Assembly (NCBI GenBank): GCA_036365515.1
Contig: CM070874.1
Coordinates: 250,204,430-250,268,429 of the forward strand
DNA length: 64,000 nucleotides
Source of the DNA: Torymus aiolomorphi
Lineage: Eukaryota > Arthropoda > Insecta > Hymenoptera > Torymidae
Reading direction: 5' to 3'
Position 1 is the first letter of the stretch. Each line of letters opens with the position of its first letter. A program made the translations under genes and the position numbers. Shown here piece after piece: positions 12,133 to 24,200 of the stretch. The notes beneath the pieces were generated by a model, which made no database searches, was not told the DNA's origin, and saw only the letters and a list, made by a program, of their open reading frames with translations.

Positions 12133-12210
12133 GGTACGGTGGCTTGATGGTAGCCTTTCTGACTTGTGCGTCGGCGGCTCCGGTTCGATCCCAGGGTCCG
12201 TCAATTTTTT
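12133..12210 (+). ncRNA. tRNA-like Pol III unit in the Academ-1 leader
   Basis: The A-box-like TGGCTTGATGGTAGC lies at 12140-12154 and a canonical B box GGTTCGATCCC at 12182-12192, followed by six T at 12205-12210. A T-arm of mostly paired bases can be drawn around the B box; the acceptor stem does not pair well. It matches the position and layout of the unit at 9108-9192. It may serve as an internal Pol III promoter or be a captured SINE head; no tRNA identity is claimed. Confidence 0.4.
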
Positions 12211-12514
12211 ATTCCTAAAAGTTGCTATAGCCCACTCGTAATTTTCTCAAAAATAATATTATTAGTTTAAAATAATTTTTATGAAAATTTTTTTGAAAAA
12301 TATTTATTTTGGCATAGTGTAAACGGATGTCTAAATTATAATTTTCTTTTAATATTTATAGTCAAATACAGTTTAATTATGAATACATTTTTAAAATCAG
12401 TTTTATTAATATATTTTTTTTGTTAATTATATATTATAGTTAATTAAGTTTCTATAATTACAAAATTTATTGATACAATACATTATTTTTGTGCAGGTTG
12501 AAGTTTTCTTGAAA

Positions 12515-15500
12515 ATGGAAATTGACGGCGCGAACATCTGTTTGCTGTGTGACAAACTATTCAACCCCGAGCAGGCTCGAGTTCTCAAAGAGAAGGCTAT
12601 AGCAACCTTAACTGATGCAAGTTTAAAGAGGAAGGACAACAAACATAAAAAACTCCAAAAGTGTCAAGCATTAACAATTCATACCAATTGTCATAGTAAT
12701 TATGTTAAACAGTCAAGTATAAAAGCTGCCCAAAAACAAGCAAGTATTTTAAAAGTAACTGCGAGACAAAATACTATTGCTCTACAGCAGTTTGATTTTA
12801 GCAAATATTGTATTGTTTGCAGGGAAGAAGCGTCGCACGAGTACAATGCTAAAAGGGAAAAATATCCTAACGCGAATCTTTCGAAAGTCAAAATTGTTAG
12901 TAGCGACACTTTAAAGGGCAATATTCTAGAAAAAATTACTTCACGCCAGAACGATGAAACTTTACGAGATAACCTTCGAGAAGAATATACAGTTTTAAAA
13001 AAACTTATTGAAAACGTAGATTTGGTAGAACGGGGCGCCCGTTACCATGATTTTTGCATACGAAAATTTTCAATTTTTAGACCGTTTCATAAAACCGGTC
13101 GACCTATGCGTAAAGATACATCTGACGTTGTGGACTATATTATCTCTTATTTATGCGAGTTTAGTGATGAGGAGTGCCAATTTTCCATTGCAAGTATTTT
13201 AAGCGAATACAAAGAAGAAGAAGAAGAACTTCCTTGCAAACTTGACACAATTCGCAATAAACTAGTAGAATATTTTGGTGACGCAATTTCCGTTTATAAA
13301 GTAAAAAAAGATTTAGTTGTTTGTTTCGCGTTTGTAAGAAATAAGATTCTTTCTGCGGAATGGTACAACAATAAAAACTCAGATGTTGAAGCCGAACGCA
13401 AACGGATTATTGATACAGCAGCAGAATTGCTTCTTGAAGATATAACATCGAAGTATTATGATACAGTTAATTATTCTGCGCCTGATCATTTTTTTGATAA
13501 CATCAAAGATGACATACCACCGACGTTACAATCGTTTTTCGATATTTTGATGAGAAGTAACAAAAGAAAAAATGAAATGTGGGATAAAAGAATCATGACA
13601 CTTTGTCATATTATTATATCCTCCGTAAGACCTCGGTCATTTTTATCCCCGATTTTATTGGGTTTGTCAACTATGATGTATAAAAAGCATGCATCGAAAA
13701 ATCTCATAGATTCATTGGCTTATCTTGGATTATGTGCTTCCTATTATAAAACGCAGCTTTTTGAATCTTCTATAGTTTGTCAGCCCGAAACTTATGACTC
13801 CGGTCCAGCTTATTTTCAGTTTGTATATGATAATGCCGACCACAACAGGTGCACAATAGATGGTCGGAATACTTTCCATGCGATGGGTGGTATTATCTGT
13901 GCAACTCCTGCCTCCGAAATATCAACAAATACTAAAATAGAACGCTTAGCTCGTATTCTTTCGGTTAATAACGTAGGCGCTTTTGGTTTCGTCCCTCTTC
14001 AAAACTTTCAAAGAGGAGTGCACGCGGGGCTTAAAAATATTGTGATTGAAGATGTAACTATAAACAATCCAATAACGCAAAATCATGTAGAGCCGACAGA
14101 TTTATTATGGTTTTATGGGAATTACATACGGCGAGAAAACTTGAGCGGTTGGAACAGTTTTATGGAGCAATGTACGCAGGTAAAACCTTTCAACATATCG
14201 AAAATAATTCCGGTCCCGTTCGTAAACGCCCCGCCCAGTAGTTATGACACAATTTTTACAGTTTTAATCGAAGCTAACGAAAAGTGTATAGCCCAAAATC
14301 AAAAACATGTTTTTGTAACCTTTGATCAACCGCTTTATCAAAAAGCTCGTGAAATTGTAGAATGCTGTAAGGGAACTCCAAATGAAATAAAACTTAATAA
14401 AATCGTTGTGAGGATTTCATATGCTCATGTCATATCTTGGCGTAGTCGGATATGTGATGGACGGCAGTGGATTAAAAGATGCTTTTTGCCAGTTGTACGC
14501 TGAAGTTTCAGCTGAAAAAGCATTAAGTGGCCACGCATATTCCAGAGCAATCAGAGGACACATTTTAATCCAAAATGCTTTATCACATATCATTTTTTCT
14601 ACTATGAATCTATCGGAATCAGAAGTATTTGTTCTAAAGAATTTGCTCGAGTATGTAGGAAAATCGGAATTTCACACGTTGCTTGAACAAAATAATATTG
14701 AAGAAATAAGAAAAAAATTTGTAGATAAATTAAATTTGATTAAAGAGAACGGACCAACAGCCGAATTGTGGATTCAGTATTTTAAAATGATAGATCTTGC
14801 AAAACAATTTATTCAAGCAGAAAGAAGTGGTGACTGGAACATGCACCTCGAGTGTGTACAGAAAATGTTGCCTTATTTCCACGCTAGCGGTCATAATTTG
14901 TACGCCAAAAGTGCCCACTTATATTTACAAGATATGTACAATCTTGAAAATATAATGGACGTAATAGAGTTTGATAAATTCAGTCGTTTAGGCTACTTTA
15001 CTATTAGGCGAGGGGACAAATATCGATCCGGAACGTGGTCTGATATGATCATTGAACAAATGTTGATGCGGCCAATGAAAGTGAGTGGCGGCTTAACACA
15101 TGGACGCGGCATAACTGACAGTACATTATGTAAGTGGGTTTTATCAACGATCGTTTTAATCCAAGTTACAGATATTGTCGAGAAATTCTGTAATATTACT
15201 TACGCAACGTCTGATCAACATGTCGACGCAAGTAATTCTCGTATTAAGAGAGATTTGAAAGACTTTAACAAGTTAACAGAATTTTTTTAGAACCACAATC
15301 CATTTCCTGTAACGCACAATATAATATCGATTAGTAGTGGAATAGTAGGTGGCAATAAAATAAACTGCCACAAAGCATACGAGGTAGGTTTAGAATGTAT
15401 TAAGAAAATTGTCGGCGGGAACTTTGGATCGATCAAATTGTAAAAAAAGACAAGGTATTATCTTTGAAGACAGTCACTTCATCGATAAAGATAGACAATG

Positions 15501-17076
15501 AAGTAGTAGCGGTCGATCCTACATTGTTATTTCAAAGAATATCGCTAAATATTGAAAGCAAATCAGACATGCGAAAATTCTTACAATATGAGCTTGCTCC
15601 TTATCCGCTCCCACTTTTTGACGAGGGTGGTATGCGGAAAGGACGCAAGTCTTCTTTCTACGACAATTTTAGTAAAATAACAGAGCTTCAACGAAATGAG
15701 CAGGATTACTATATAATCGATGGCGGCTTTCTTCTGCATAAAGTTCGTTGGGATACGAATAATTCCATCGAATTTATAGTACAGCACTACGTTAATTACG
15801 CTATCAATAATTATAGTAGAAACTGTACTATAGTTTTCGATGGTTATCCCGACGGACTTAGCACAAAAAGTACAAAGGCCGCTGAGAGGTCACGGAGAGA
15901 AAATAAAAATTTGGGCCGTGAAATTGAATTTAATAGACAAACTATTATTTCAATTTCACAGGACAAATTTTTAAGTCAAAACAAAAATAAAAAAAATTTA
16001 ATAACATTATTGTGCGAACAGTTCAAAAAAGAAAATTACACCACTTTAGTCGCCGAGGAGGATGCAGATTTTCTTATAGTCACCACGGCGGAAAAATGCA
16101 GCCTTACGTGGAGAACGTGGATCGTTGGAGAAGACATAGATTTACTGGTAATATTAAACAAACACAAACCGTATAACACCATCTACTTTTTAAAACCCGG
16201 CAAAGGAAATATACAGGACAGTATTTACGACAGCAATAGTTTTAAACATGAAAAATTTGCTCACGTTCCTTCACGCGTTCACAGGATGTGATACTACGTC
16301 TTGCTTTTTTAAGCAAGGCAAAAATAAAATTATCAATATTTTATTAAACGACAACGCTCTCCAACAACAGGCTCAACGCTTTTATGATCCCAATGCGACG
16401 CCTGAAGCTTTAGCTGCGAATGCATATGAAATTGTTAGCCGATTATATGGAACCAAAAAAGATAAAAAAAAGTTTACATGAGCAGCGATATCTAAACTTC
16501 CAAAAGTCTGCGTTAAAAGGTTCCGCAAAACTTGAAAATTTGCCGCCTACTGAAGGTGCCACAATACAGCGTGCATTTCGCACATATCTTCAAGTGCAGC
16601 AGTGGGAAGGTTTCACAAAAAATCCGACGGATTAGGGTTGGAAAGAGCGACTTGATGTTTTACACCCCGTTCCCACACTAGAGCCGCTCATCCCAGACGA
16701 AGTACTGCGGAAAATTAGCTGTAGATGTGAAACGGGGTGCAAGAAAAAGACATGCAGCTGCCGAAAGCATGGCTTGCGATGCTCAAATATATGCTCATCA
16801 TGCCATGGTGAAACCTGCACAAATGTGGAAGAAATGGTTATTGATATGGCAGATATCATGCATGATGATGCAGAATATGATGAGCAATTCGAAACCGAAT
16901 GCGAAGTCCCGCCAAGTACACAAGAAACAAATGATGAAGAAGATCAAGAAGATGAAGAAGAAGAAGAAGAAGATGAAGATGAAGATGAAGAAGAAGAAAT
17001 AGAAGAACGTAATCAAGAACTGAATGAGTCAGTATTACGCCCAACAAAGGCAAAAAAACGTAAAATAACCATTTAA
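12515..17076 (+). pseudogene. Academ-1 transposase-like protein (zinc fingers, XPG-type nuclease, CXC finger), frameshifted
   Basis: Starts at the ATG at 12515 (MEIDGANICLLCDKLFNPEQ), just after an acceptor-like TTTTTGTGCAG, so the leader may be spliced. The frame spans about 1,500 codons. N-terminal Cys pairs (CLLC, then CIVC...CIRKF) form one or two zinc modules. A long central region follows (VRPRSFLSP, FVYDNADHN). Next come FDGYPDG, EEDADFLIV, GEDIDLLVIL and FTGCDTTS, the acidic pattern of XPG/FEN nucleases (15.7-16.3 kb). A CXC finger (CRCETGCKKKTCSC, 16.72-16.84 kb) and a very acidic tail end it. Breaks: frame changes near 14412, 15288, 16250 and 16470, and a TAG at 16633-16635. Role inferred: transposition. 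Confidence 0.8.
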
Positions 17077-17181
17077 GTGTTAAATCTGCAATAAATGATG
17101 TTTTCAAAACAAATACATTATTTTTTATTATTTCATTAACTAGTAGTAGACACCCCAGCATTTATCCATAACTAATTCATC

Positions 17182-18359
17182 TTTATTTATGAAAAAAAAA
17201 CAGAAAGAAGTTAATAAAAATAATTGTTGTTAATTAAGTATTGTTAAATAAACTTTTTCGGGGAAATGAGTAGGCTGTATGTTAATATTTTGGCGAGCTA
17301 CCCCAAATTAAAAAAAAATGAAGGGTTTACGTCAATTATATACTGAGATATGAAAAAAATTTCGAGCGCGTTGGATTTGAAGTTCCTACGCTCAGTTTTT
17401 GCGCGTGACACTTGTAGCCTTCTCCAATTTAGACCCACGCCTTCGTGATTATAACAATGTAATTTTGCAATAAATGTGACGAAATATTTTTTTTCTGTTA
17501 GTACAACTATTAGTTCGATTTTTCGTCCCTGTCTCGTTTCTTAATATTAATAATTGAAGACACAGCGATTTTTACAAAAAAAAAAAATTATCTCGGCTCC
17601 CAGAGCACTTAGAGAGTTCGTAGACCCCTTAAAATTTGTGAAAAAATGCCAGCTTTCCAACGAACCTACTGTCGATTATCTACGACCAATAGTCGAGCCG
17701 CAATTGCTTTTATTTATAACAAAAAAATGACTTCTTTTTATTTTGAGATTTTAAACAATTAAATTTGAAAAATCGCTTAGCTATTCATTGTTTGTGAAAG
17801 TAGAGATGTTAAACTTTCAAAATCCGTTTACTGCATCCTCGTACGACGTCCCACGGCTTGGGAAAAATCACGCAAAAATGACCAAAATCTAATAAATAAA
17901 TGGAATTATGCAAAAACTATTAAATATTTTTAGCTAAAATTTTAACTGCTTATTAAGTGCTATAAGAGATATACTTAAACGAGTTATCAAGCACCTAGCG
18001 ACATTTTTAACAGAGTAATAAACAATCGTAAAAATGGCCTTTTTAAGCGGTTTTTTGCGATTTGCAGATAAACTAATTAACTAAATTTAAATCTGTAAAT
18101 TGCGTTTGATAGATCTTTTCAATATCTACAAAGTTTACTTTGAACTTTTTTCTGTAAAGTCAGTAGTTTTTTTGTAGCAGTCGAAAAACTGTTTTTCCGA
18201 GCATTCAATTGTTAATTAAAAACATTTCCCATGTAAATTTTTATACTCATTCACCGGGTTATTGTTTCTGATGACCTCCCCAATCACAATCCGCTTGATA
18301 AGGTCGGCTTACAATTAGGTTTCAAAACAGGCAAAAAAAAGACTAATTTGACTGGCCTA
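17182..18359 (-). repeat. Academ-1 right terminal inverted repeat
   Basis: Reverse complement of 10288-11452. It ends in GACTGGCCTA, followed by AAT. The BEL gag frame resumes within about 20 bases. Confidence 0.93.
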
Positions 18360-18364
18360 AATAA

Positions 18365-19272
18365 CTCTGAAGACACTACCGACAATCAATCTTCCGCGCT
18401 TTTCTGGAGGATACGAAAAATGGCCAGAATTTCGAGACCTCTTCATGTCGAAGATTGCAACAAATGCCAGCTTCACCAATGTCGATCGTATGTATTACTT
18501 GAAGACTAATGTGGAAGGAGAAGCTGTTGACTTAATTCAAGATTATAACGTGGAAGGAGACAGTTTCACACGAGCTTGGGCTCTATTCAAGGATACCTAC
18601 GAGAACCTACGGCTGCAAGTAAGATCACATTTAAAGAAATGGCATGCGACGAAGCCGGCCTCCTCAGAATCGGCGGAAGAAATTCGAAGAATTGCGAACG
18701 CGACTAACAACCTCATAGAAGGTATGAACAATTTAAAGCGCACACCAATTTGCGACGACATATTGGTCTTTTTCACAGTCGAAAGACTCGATGCTCAAAC
18801 GAAGAGAGCATGGGAGTCATCGTTAGGCGCTACAAAAGACCCAGCTACCTACTATAGTCTTCGCACGTTCCTGAGCGGACGAATAATTATGCTCGCGGCG
18901 ACGAATCCATCGAAGAGCGGAAAGGACTCGCAGTCGTCCAACGGCTTGTCCTATAGCCGAGATCAACGAAAGCTTTCGAACTCCTTTTGTGCTCACCATA
19001 CCGTAGCAACGACCCTTCCATGCCCGTTGTGTCAAGGTCAACACCACATACACGGATGTGTCACCTTCAAGACAAAGTCTGTACCCGAACGTATAGCATT
19101 CGTAAAGGTAAAGTCGTTGTGCGAAAATTGCCTTGGCTCACACAAGACCAGTACGTGTAAGTCAACTAAGAATTGCTTTGTGTGTAGTGGTAGGCACAAT
19201 ACCACTCTTCATCGCGATTCTACCTCCAGGGTAAGTACGAATCTCGCTACAACGACCGGCCACCTTCAGTGA
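18365..19272 (+). pseudogene. gag: BEL gag, C-terminal part with zinc knuckles
   Basis: The frame reads LPTINLPRFSGGYEKWPEFRD from about 18372, the signature BEL Gag start of the capsid-like region. It continues through FTNVDRMYYLKTNVEGEAVDLI to a Cys/His-rich end (CPLCQGQHHIHGC, CENCLGSHKTSTC, CFVCSGRHNTTLH) that binds element RNA. The stop is at 19272; the protease follows in a different frame, whereas BEL elements normally keep gag and pol in one frame. An indel near 19260-19300 is therefore likely. Confidence 0.88.
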
Positions 19273-19301
19273 CCTTCTCATGACAATCACAGCCGTTTCA
19301 T

Positions 19302-19811
19302 GTGTTGGTGAGTGATGAGACTTCGTTTGCACCTGCGTTGCTACCCACAGCGCTTGTTGACGTTCTAGCACCGGATGGCACGAAGCACCGTGTACGCGCA
19401 TTGATCGACCAGGGAGCGCAATGCTCAATGATAAATAGAGAGGTTGCCAAGAGTTTAAAGTTGATAACCAAGCCAGCTTATGTGGCCGTCACTGGAGTCG
19501 GTGGCGTAACATCGTCATATGCGCAGGGTCGCGCAATGTTCGAAATCGCCTCATGCCACAACCCTGAAGTCAGGATTGATGTTGACGCTCTCATCCTTTC
19601 TCGTGTCACCAATTATGTCCCATCTCATCGGCTTTTCGGGGCAGAATGGAATCATCTGGAGGGCCTTCTATTCACTGACGACTACACTGACGAATCCAAA
19701 AAAATCGATCTGATTCTTGGTTCAGACGTCTACACAAGAATCCTACTCGGCGACATCGCAAAGCTGCAGACCACAATGCGATGGCGCCAATCGCCCAGAA
19801 TACTTCGCTAG
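19302..19811 (+). pseudogene. pol: BEL aspartic protease and start of pol, truncated
   Basis: The retroviral-type aspartic protease motif ALIDQGAQCSMI has DQG in place of the usual DTG/DSG; BEL proteases often vary here. It is followed downstream by IDLILGSDVY, the flap/dimer region. The frame stops at 19811. A shifted frame from about 19781 carries APIAQNTSLGWIVSGPTGN, the linker that normally precedes the reverse transcriptase. Beyond about 19880 the BEL match fades, and the element goes to a purine-rich tract and the 3' LTR at 20034. Reverse transcriptase, RNase H and integrase are therefore deleted. Confidence 0.85.
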
Positions 19812-20019
19812 GATGGATTGTATCCGGACCAACGGGAAATCATCTCTTCCACAACGTAGCTACTACATCAACGAACCATGCCTACGTTTCAAGATCAGAT
19901 CATCCCGTGACATTCATAGTAAAAGACTCTAATTATTTAAGTTGTGATGTAAATTGCTTTCCTTACTTCTGTAATTCCAACTATGTAAAAACGGATGTAT
20001 TAATGTCTCTTCAAGACAT

Positions 20020-20033
20020 TAAGGTGGACAGAA
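20020..20033 (+). promoter_or_regulatory. Polypurine tract of the BEL element
   Basis: A purine-rich stretch (TAAGGTGGACAGAA) directly before the 3' LTR start, where plus-strand DNA would be primed. Confidence 0.6.
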
Positions 20034-20425
20034 TGTTCACGATTCATTTGAGATCGAAATTGTAACGCGATAGAATATTCTGTTCACACGACACACCGAC
20101 TATTTACATATTCACACATACACTTTTACACTCGTACACCAGCTACACTATACACTGCGCGAGCGAGTCTATTAATAGCTCTGCTCAAATCCCCACTCTC
20201 GCGACATACCAGTCGTCGCGGCTCTCGCGGAGCTGTAACCGCGAAGCATTTTCTCCAGTATCTGATCGGCCGCTAGCCAGTACACAGCGTGCGCGATCAC
20301 TCTCGCCAGCACTAATAAAACGCCAGTTTAACCAGAACTAGTTCTTTATTTAAACGCCGCCTCCGCTAACCCTTTCCCTCACTATCCTCCGTGTAATTGA
20401 CCCAGTAGCCCTATCGTAAGAAACA
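20034..20425 (+). repeat. BEL element 3' LTR
   Basis: 392 bp, equal in length to the 5' LTR and differing by about ten bases. Followed by CTTTT at 20426-20430. Confidence 0.95.
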
Positions 20426-20465
20426 CTTTTCTTTGCAGTTTCATACATTGACCTTATATTTTATA

Positions 20466-21232
20466 ATGGATGAGAAAATATGTTTTATCTGTGGAGCTGA
20501 AGTTCCAGAATATCAAGAAAGAATAGTAAAAGCTCTAGGATTGAAATCTTTAATCGATGCTAGTATTAAACGCAAAGATCAGAAACATCTACAATTGAAG
20601 CGAAAAACAGAAATCTTGGTACATAGATCTTGCCAAACAAAATACCTTTTAGCATCGAATATTAAAAAGGCGGCTGATGATACACAAGCTGGTCCATCAA
20701 AGCGATCTGCACCTAAAACTACACCTTTTGTCTTTGGTAATTTGTGTTTTATTTGCGATGAAGACGCTTCAGATAATTTTATTAAAAAAGAACTAAAGTA
20801 TAAGATCAGCAATAGAGTTGAAGTGCGATCGGTTGTAGACAACAAGGTTAGAAATAAAATTGTAGAGTTTTGCACAAATACTCCGACTGACATTGCCGAG
20901 AAAGTTTTGTCGCGTATATTAGATATACCAGATTTAGTTGAAGTAGGTGCCCGTTACCATGTAAATTGTTACAAAAATTTTTATAATTATAAGTCTATTA
21001 ATACTGTTGGTCGTCCACTTCATCCTGCATATTCGGCAGCAGCAAATTACGTTATTAATTATATTTTGGAGAATACCGATGAATGCCTATTTTCTTTAAA
21101 ATCAATCCTTGAATCGTACACAGAATCATCGGAATTTTTAGATTGCCCTCCTATGAAGTACACGAAAAAACTATTGAAAATGCGCTTTGCTAATGAAATT
21201 TTATTTTATTCGGTTAAAAAAGATTTATATAT
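20466..21232 (+). pseudogene. Academ-2 transposase-like protein, N-terminal fragment
   Basis: The ATG at 20466 opens MDEKICFICGAEVPEYQERI, which aligns with the Academ-1 start (ICLLC...SLKRKD.KH against ICFIC...SIKRKDQKH). A second Cys module follows (LCFICDEDASDN), then LVEVGARYHVNCYKNF, parallel to LVERGARYHDFCIRKF in Academ-1. The fragment ends at KKDLYM where the Sola-like element is inserted after ATAT (21229-21232). The protein resumes at 25295. It is clearly diverged from Academ-1, so the two represent different families of the same superfamily. Confidence 0.85.
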
Positions 21233-24200
21233 GAGGCGTTTCGCCTCAACTCTCCCAGCGCGGCGCGGGAGCGTCAAATCATGCTATTTTCAAGTCGTGT
21301 TTACGATATCAATATGAATTTTAAAAAATTATGTGATAAGCGTTTCCGACGTATTTTTTCCTCAGCTTTCCAATGGTGTAAGTGGTTTTTCCGAAATTTT
21401 CCATTTTCACCCTCAAAAAGTATAAAACATACTATATCTCGGAAAGTATATTTTTAATATTTTTTTTTATCATCTAGATCGAAAGCTGAGCATTTTTTAC
21501 GTCGGAAAGGATTTTTTGCAAAATTTGCTCGAATGTTTTTCTTAGAGAAACAGAACGCGAAAGAGCAGACGCAGCGTCTCCTTCGTGCGCGGTATGCGGC
21601 GCGCTGTACAGCGCGTGGACTAGATGTATTTCGCTCTCTAGTAACCTTATTATTTTTATTTATCATTTTTAATTCTTTATGGAATATCTTTTTGCACTTC
21701 GAATTTCACTTATATGCACGATTGACATTTTCATACGTTATTTCCAAAAAAAAAAAACCTCTGCCAATTCTTTGGCACTTAGCTTCCTCAAACTAATTCA
21801 TCGTTTCCTAATTAAAAATTGAAATTTTGAAAATACATTTTTCATAAAAAGGAATGCTAAAGAATTTCAATAATACTTTGAACCGATGCGTCTTATACCA
21901 GTTTCTTGCAAAATAGTATATTACGTACCTATTTTAAAAAAAGCTTTGACAGACCACCAAGTTTAAAAAAAATTGAGATTAAAAAGAGATAAAAGAAGGG
22001 GCTAAAAATGGCACTATTAATACGTTTTGATATTTTAATTTACTACATTATATAGAAATATTAAAATGATAGTTCTCGAAAATTAATGTATAATATATAT
22101 TCATATAGATAATCACTTAAAATTGCAACACAATATTGCCACCAACAAGTGTAATAAGTAACAGTTAAAATTTCAAGTCGATAAATAAATTATTTTTTGA
22201 GATATTAATTTTTTAAATATAAAAAAGTTTTCATTAATAACAAATGACAGAGTGAAGATATTTTAAATTTTAAATTTTAAAAAAAGAAAATGTAGGTAAT
22301 TTGAATACCTTTTAAGAGAAGTATATTATTTTATGTAATAATTACTATAAGATACGAAAAAATCAAAAAAACTAAAAATTCAAAATCGTTTTTTGGTTAT
22401 AAAACAAAAGAAAATCAATAAAATCCCAAATCCATCAGGGTACTTTCCTTTTACCGCAAGACGAAGCGATTAAGCTTTACCCGACGAAAATCGGTTGATT
22501 AGTTTCGGAGATATTAAGAGTTGAAATATACACATACACACACGCACACACACACATACATACATCCACGAAATCAAAAATCATCAAAATCAAATAATAT
22601 ACACATATACCACCATAAAACATCTTTTTGAAGACTTTTTTTTCGAAAATTTTTTTCACCGTTACAAAGCTTCCTCTTTGAGGAAGCAAAAACATTACAA
22701 TCAATTTGAAATAGCAGACACAACGCTTCTCACTTACTCTTTACCCGATAGGTGGCTTGCGTATAGAAAATTTTTGCCCGAGAGTAATTTGTTGTATCCA
22801 ATTATATAAGTCTGATGAATTTTCGATCTTTGTTATCCTTGAAATTGTTTAAGAATTTTAACGCTGTTCCCGTTATATTTGTGTTCTTCGTGTGTTTGCT
22901 GATTAAATCATAATTTATTTTTGGTTTATTTATTGCATTTATTTTCTCGCTACTGAAATGGATCCAGCTTTGAAGCTGAAATGCATAAATCCTTTTAATA
23001 AAATTAATCACTCTGTGCGTAAAAATTTGTCGAATTTTCCTTCAATATTTAGGAGTGCGTATCCCCTCGTACCAGAAAACGCGAAAATTTGTTCCAACTG
23101 TCAACGTCAACTTTATAAACATAAGTTAGATTTACCTTCATGCGATGCCAAAAAAGCTAAAATTGAATGTACTGATGAATATCATAAAGCAGGCGTGGCA
23201 GTTCTAAACCAATTAAAAAAAAAATTTTTAGAATCACCGGGTAAGGAAGATAAAATTCAGCTACTCACGCTTGCTCCTGATTTTTGGTCTCGCAGAGACT
23301 TAATCAGAGAGTTCGGTTGTACTGAGTGGGAAGCTCGAGAAGCGAAAAAGTTAGTAACTGAAAGTGGAATTTTTTCAAAACCTGAAAAGAAAAGGGGCAA
23401 AATATTTCCAGTTGAAAGTGTAGATTCAGTTAAACGTTTTTATGAGAGGGACGATATTAGTCGTGTAATGCCCGGATTAAAAGATTGTATATCTGTTAAG
23501 CAGGATAATGGTAAAAGAGAACATGTACAGAAAAGGTTACTACTTGGTAATTTACGTGAAATTTATTGTTTATTTAAAAAGAGCATGAATCTGTTAATAT
23601 TGGCTTCACTAAATTTACTCAATTGAGGCCGCCGCATTGTGTTCTAGCGGGAAGCAGTGGTACGCATAATGTATGCGTATGTGTACATCACGAAAATATC
23701 AAGCTGATGTTAAATGCTATTAATTTACAGAGTTTAACTGAAGGTACTCGACTATTTCTTAAAAACTACCACGATTGCATCCAAGCAATCGTATGTAGTA
23801 ATGCTAGTTCGAAATGTTACTTGGGAGACTGTTTAGATTGCCCCAATATGCCTGTATTACGGAAACATTTGCTTGAATGTTTTGAGTGAAATGATATTTT
23901 TCAAATACAGTATGAGTCATGGCTTCAGACAGATCGTTGCACAATAGTATCTACAACTGTAAATGTTTATGAATTCATGAACATACTGGGAGAAAAATTA
24001 ATAAAATTTAAAACTCATGACTTCTTTGCGAGAGAACAATATCTTTTCTTAAGCGATTTGAAAAGAAACCTTCAAAAAGGAGAATTCCTTGTTTGTTGTG
24101 ATTTTGCAGAAAACTATGCGTTTATAGTGCAAAATTCAACACAATCGTTCCACTGGAACAATAATCAAGCAACAGTTTTTACAACAGTGGTATATTATAA

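Larger units (their letters stand above)
10288..18359 (+). mobile_element. Academ-1: near-complete Academ-type DNA transposon
   Basis: An 8,072-bp element has long TIRs (about 1.17 kb, 10288-11452 and 17182-18359) whose outermost bases read TAGGCCAGTCAAATTAG and the complement. A candidate 3-bp duplication AAT flanks it (10285-10287 and 18360-18362). It encodes one very long transposase-like protein whose XPG/FEN-type nuclease region is followed by a Cys-rich CXC finger. XPG nuclease plus a Cys8 finger and 3-4 bp duplications are what is known of the Academ superfamily. It is inserted in BEL gag. The protein is broken by several frameshifts, so it is no longer autonomous. Confidence 0.8.
9285..20425 (+). 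mobile_element. BEL/Pao LTR retrotransposon, pol-deleted, carrying Academ-1
   Basis: Two LTRs of 392 bp each begin TGTTCACG and end GAAACA, flanked by the 5-bp duplication CTTTT (9280-9284 and 20426-20430). The primer site after the left LTR is complementary to the 3' end of a tRNA-Tyr-like tRNA. The interior keeps gag, an aspartic protease and the first part of pol, then jumps to the right LTR, so reverse transcriptase, RNase H and integrase are missing. Gag is split by Academ-1 (10288-18359). Without that insert the element would be about 3.1 kb. It sits in the leader of Academ-2. Confidence 0.93.

Noticed and set aside
12470..14503. A 677-residue host gene
   Set aside because: It lies between 1.17-kb TIRs, has a paralogue shattered by transposons at 20.4-30.3 kb, and continues in other frames to a nuclease and CXC end; it is a transposase pseudogene.
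16798..17161. Minus-strand ORFs opposite the acidic tail of Academ-1
   Set aside because: They are shadows of a GAA/GAT-rich repeat coding for the acidic tail.
21454..21796. Small ORFs in the Sola-like TIR
   Set aside because: They lie in terminal repeat sequence that is mirrored at 24.9-25.3 kb.
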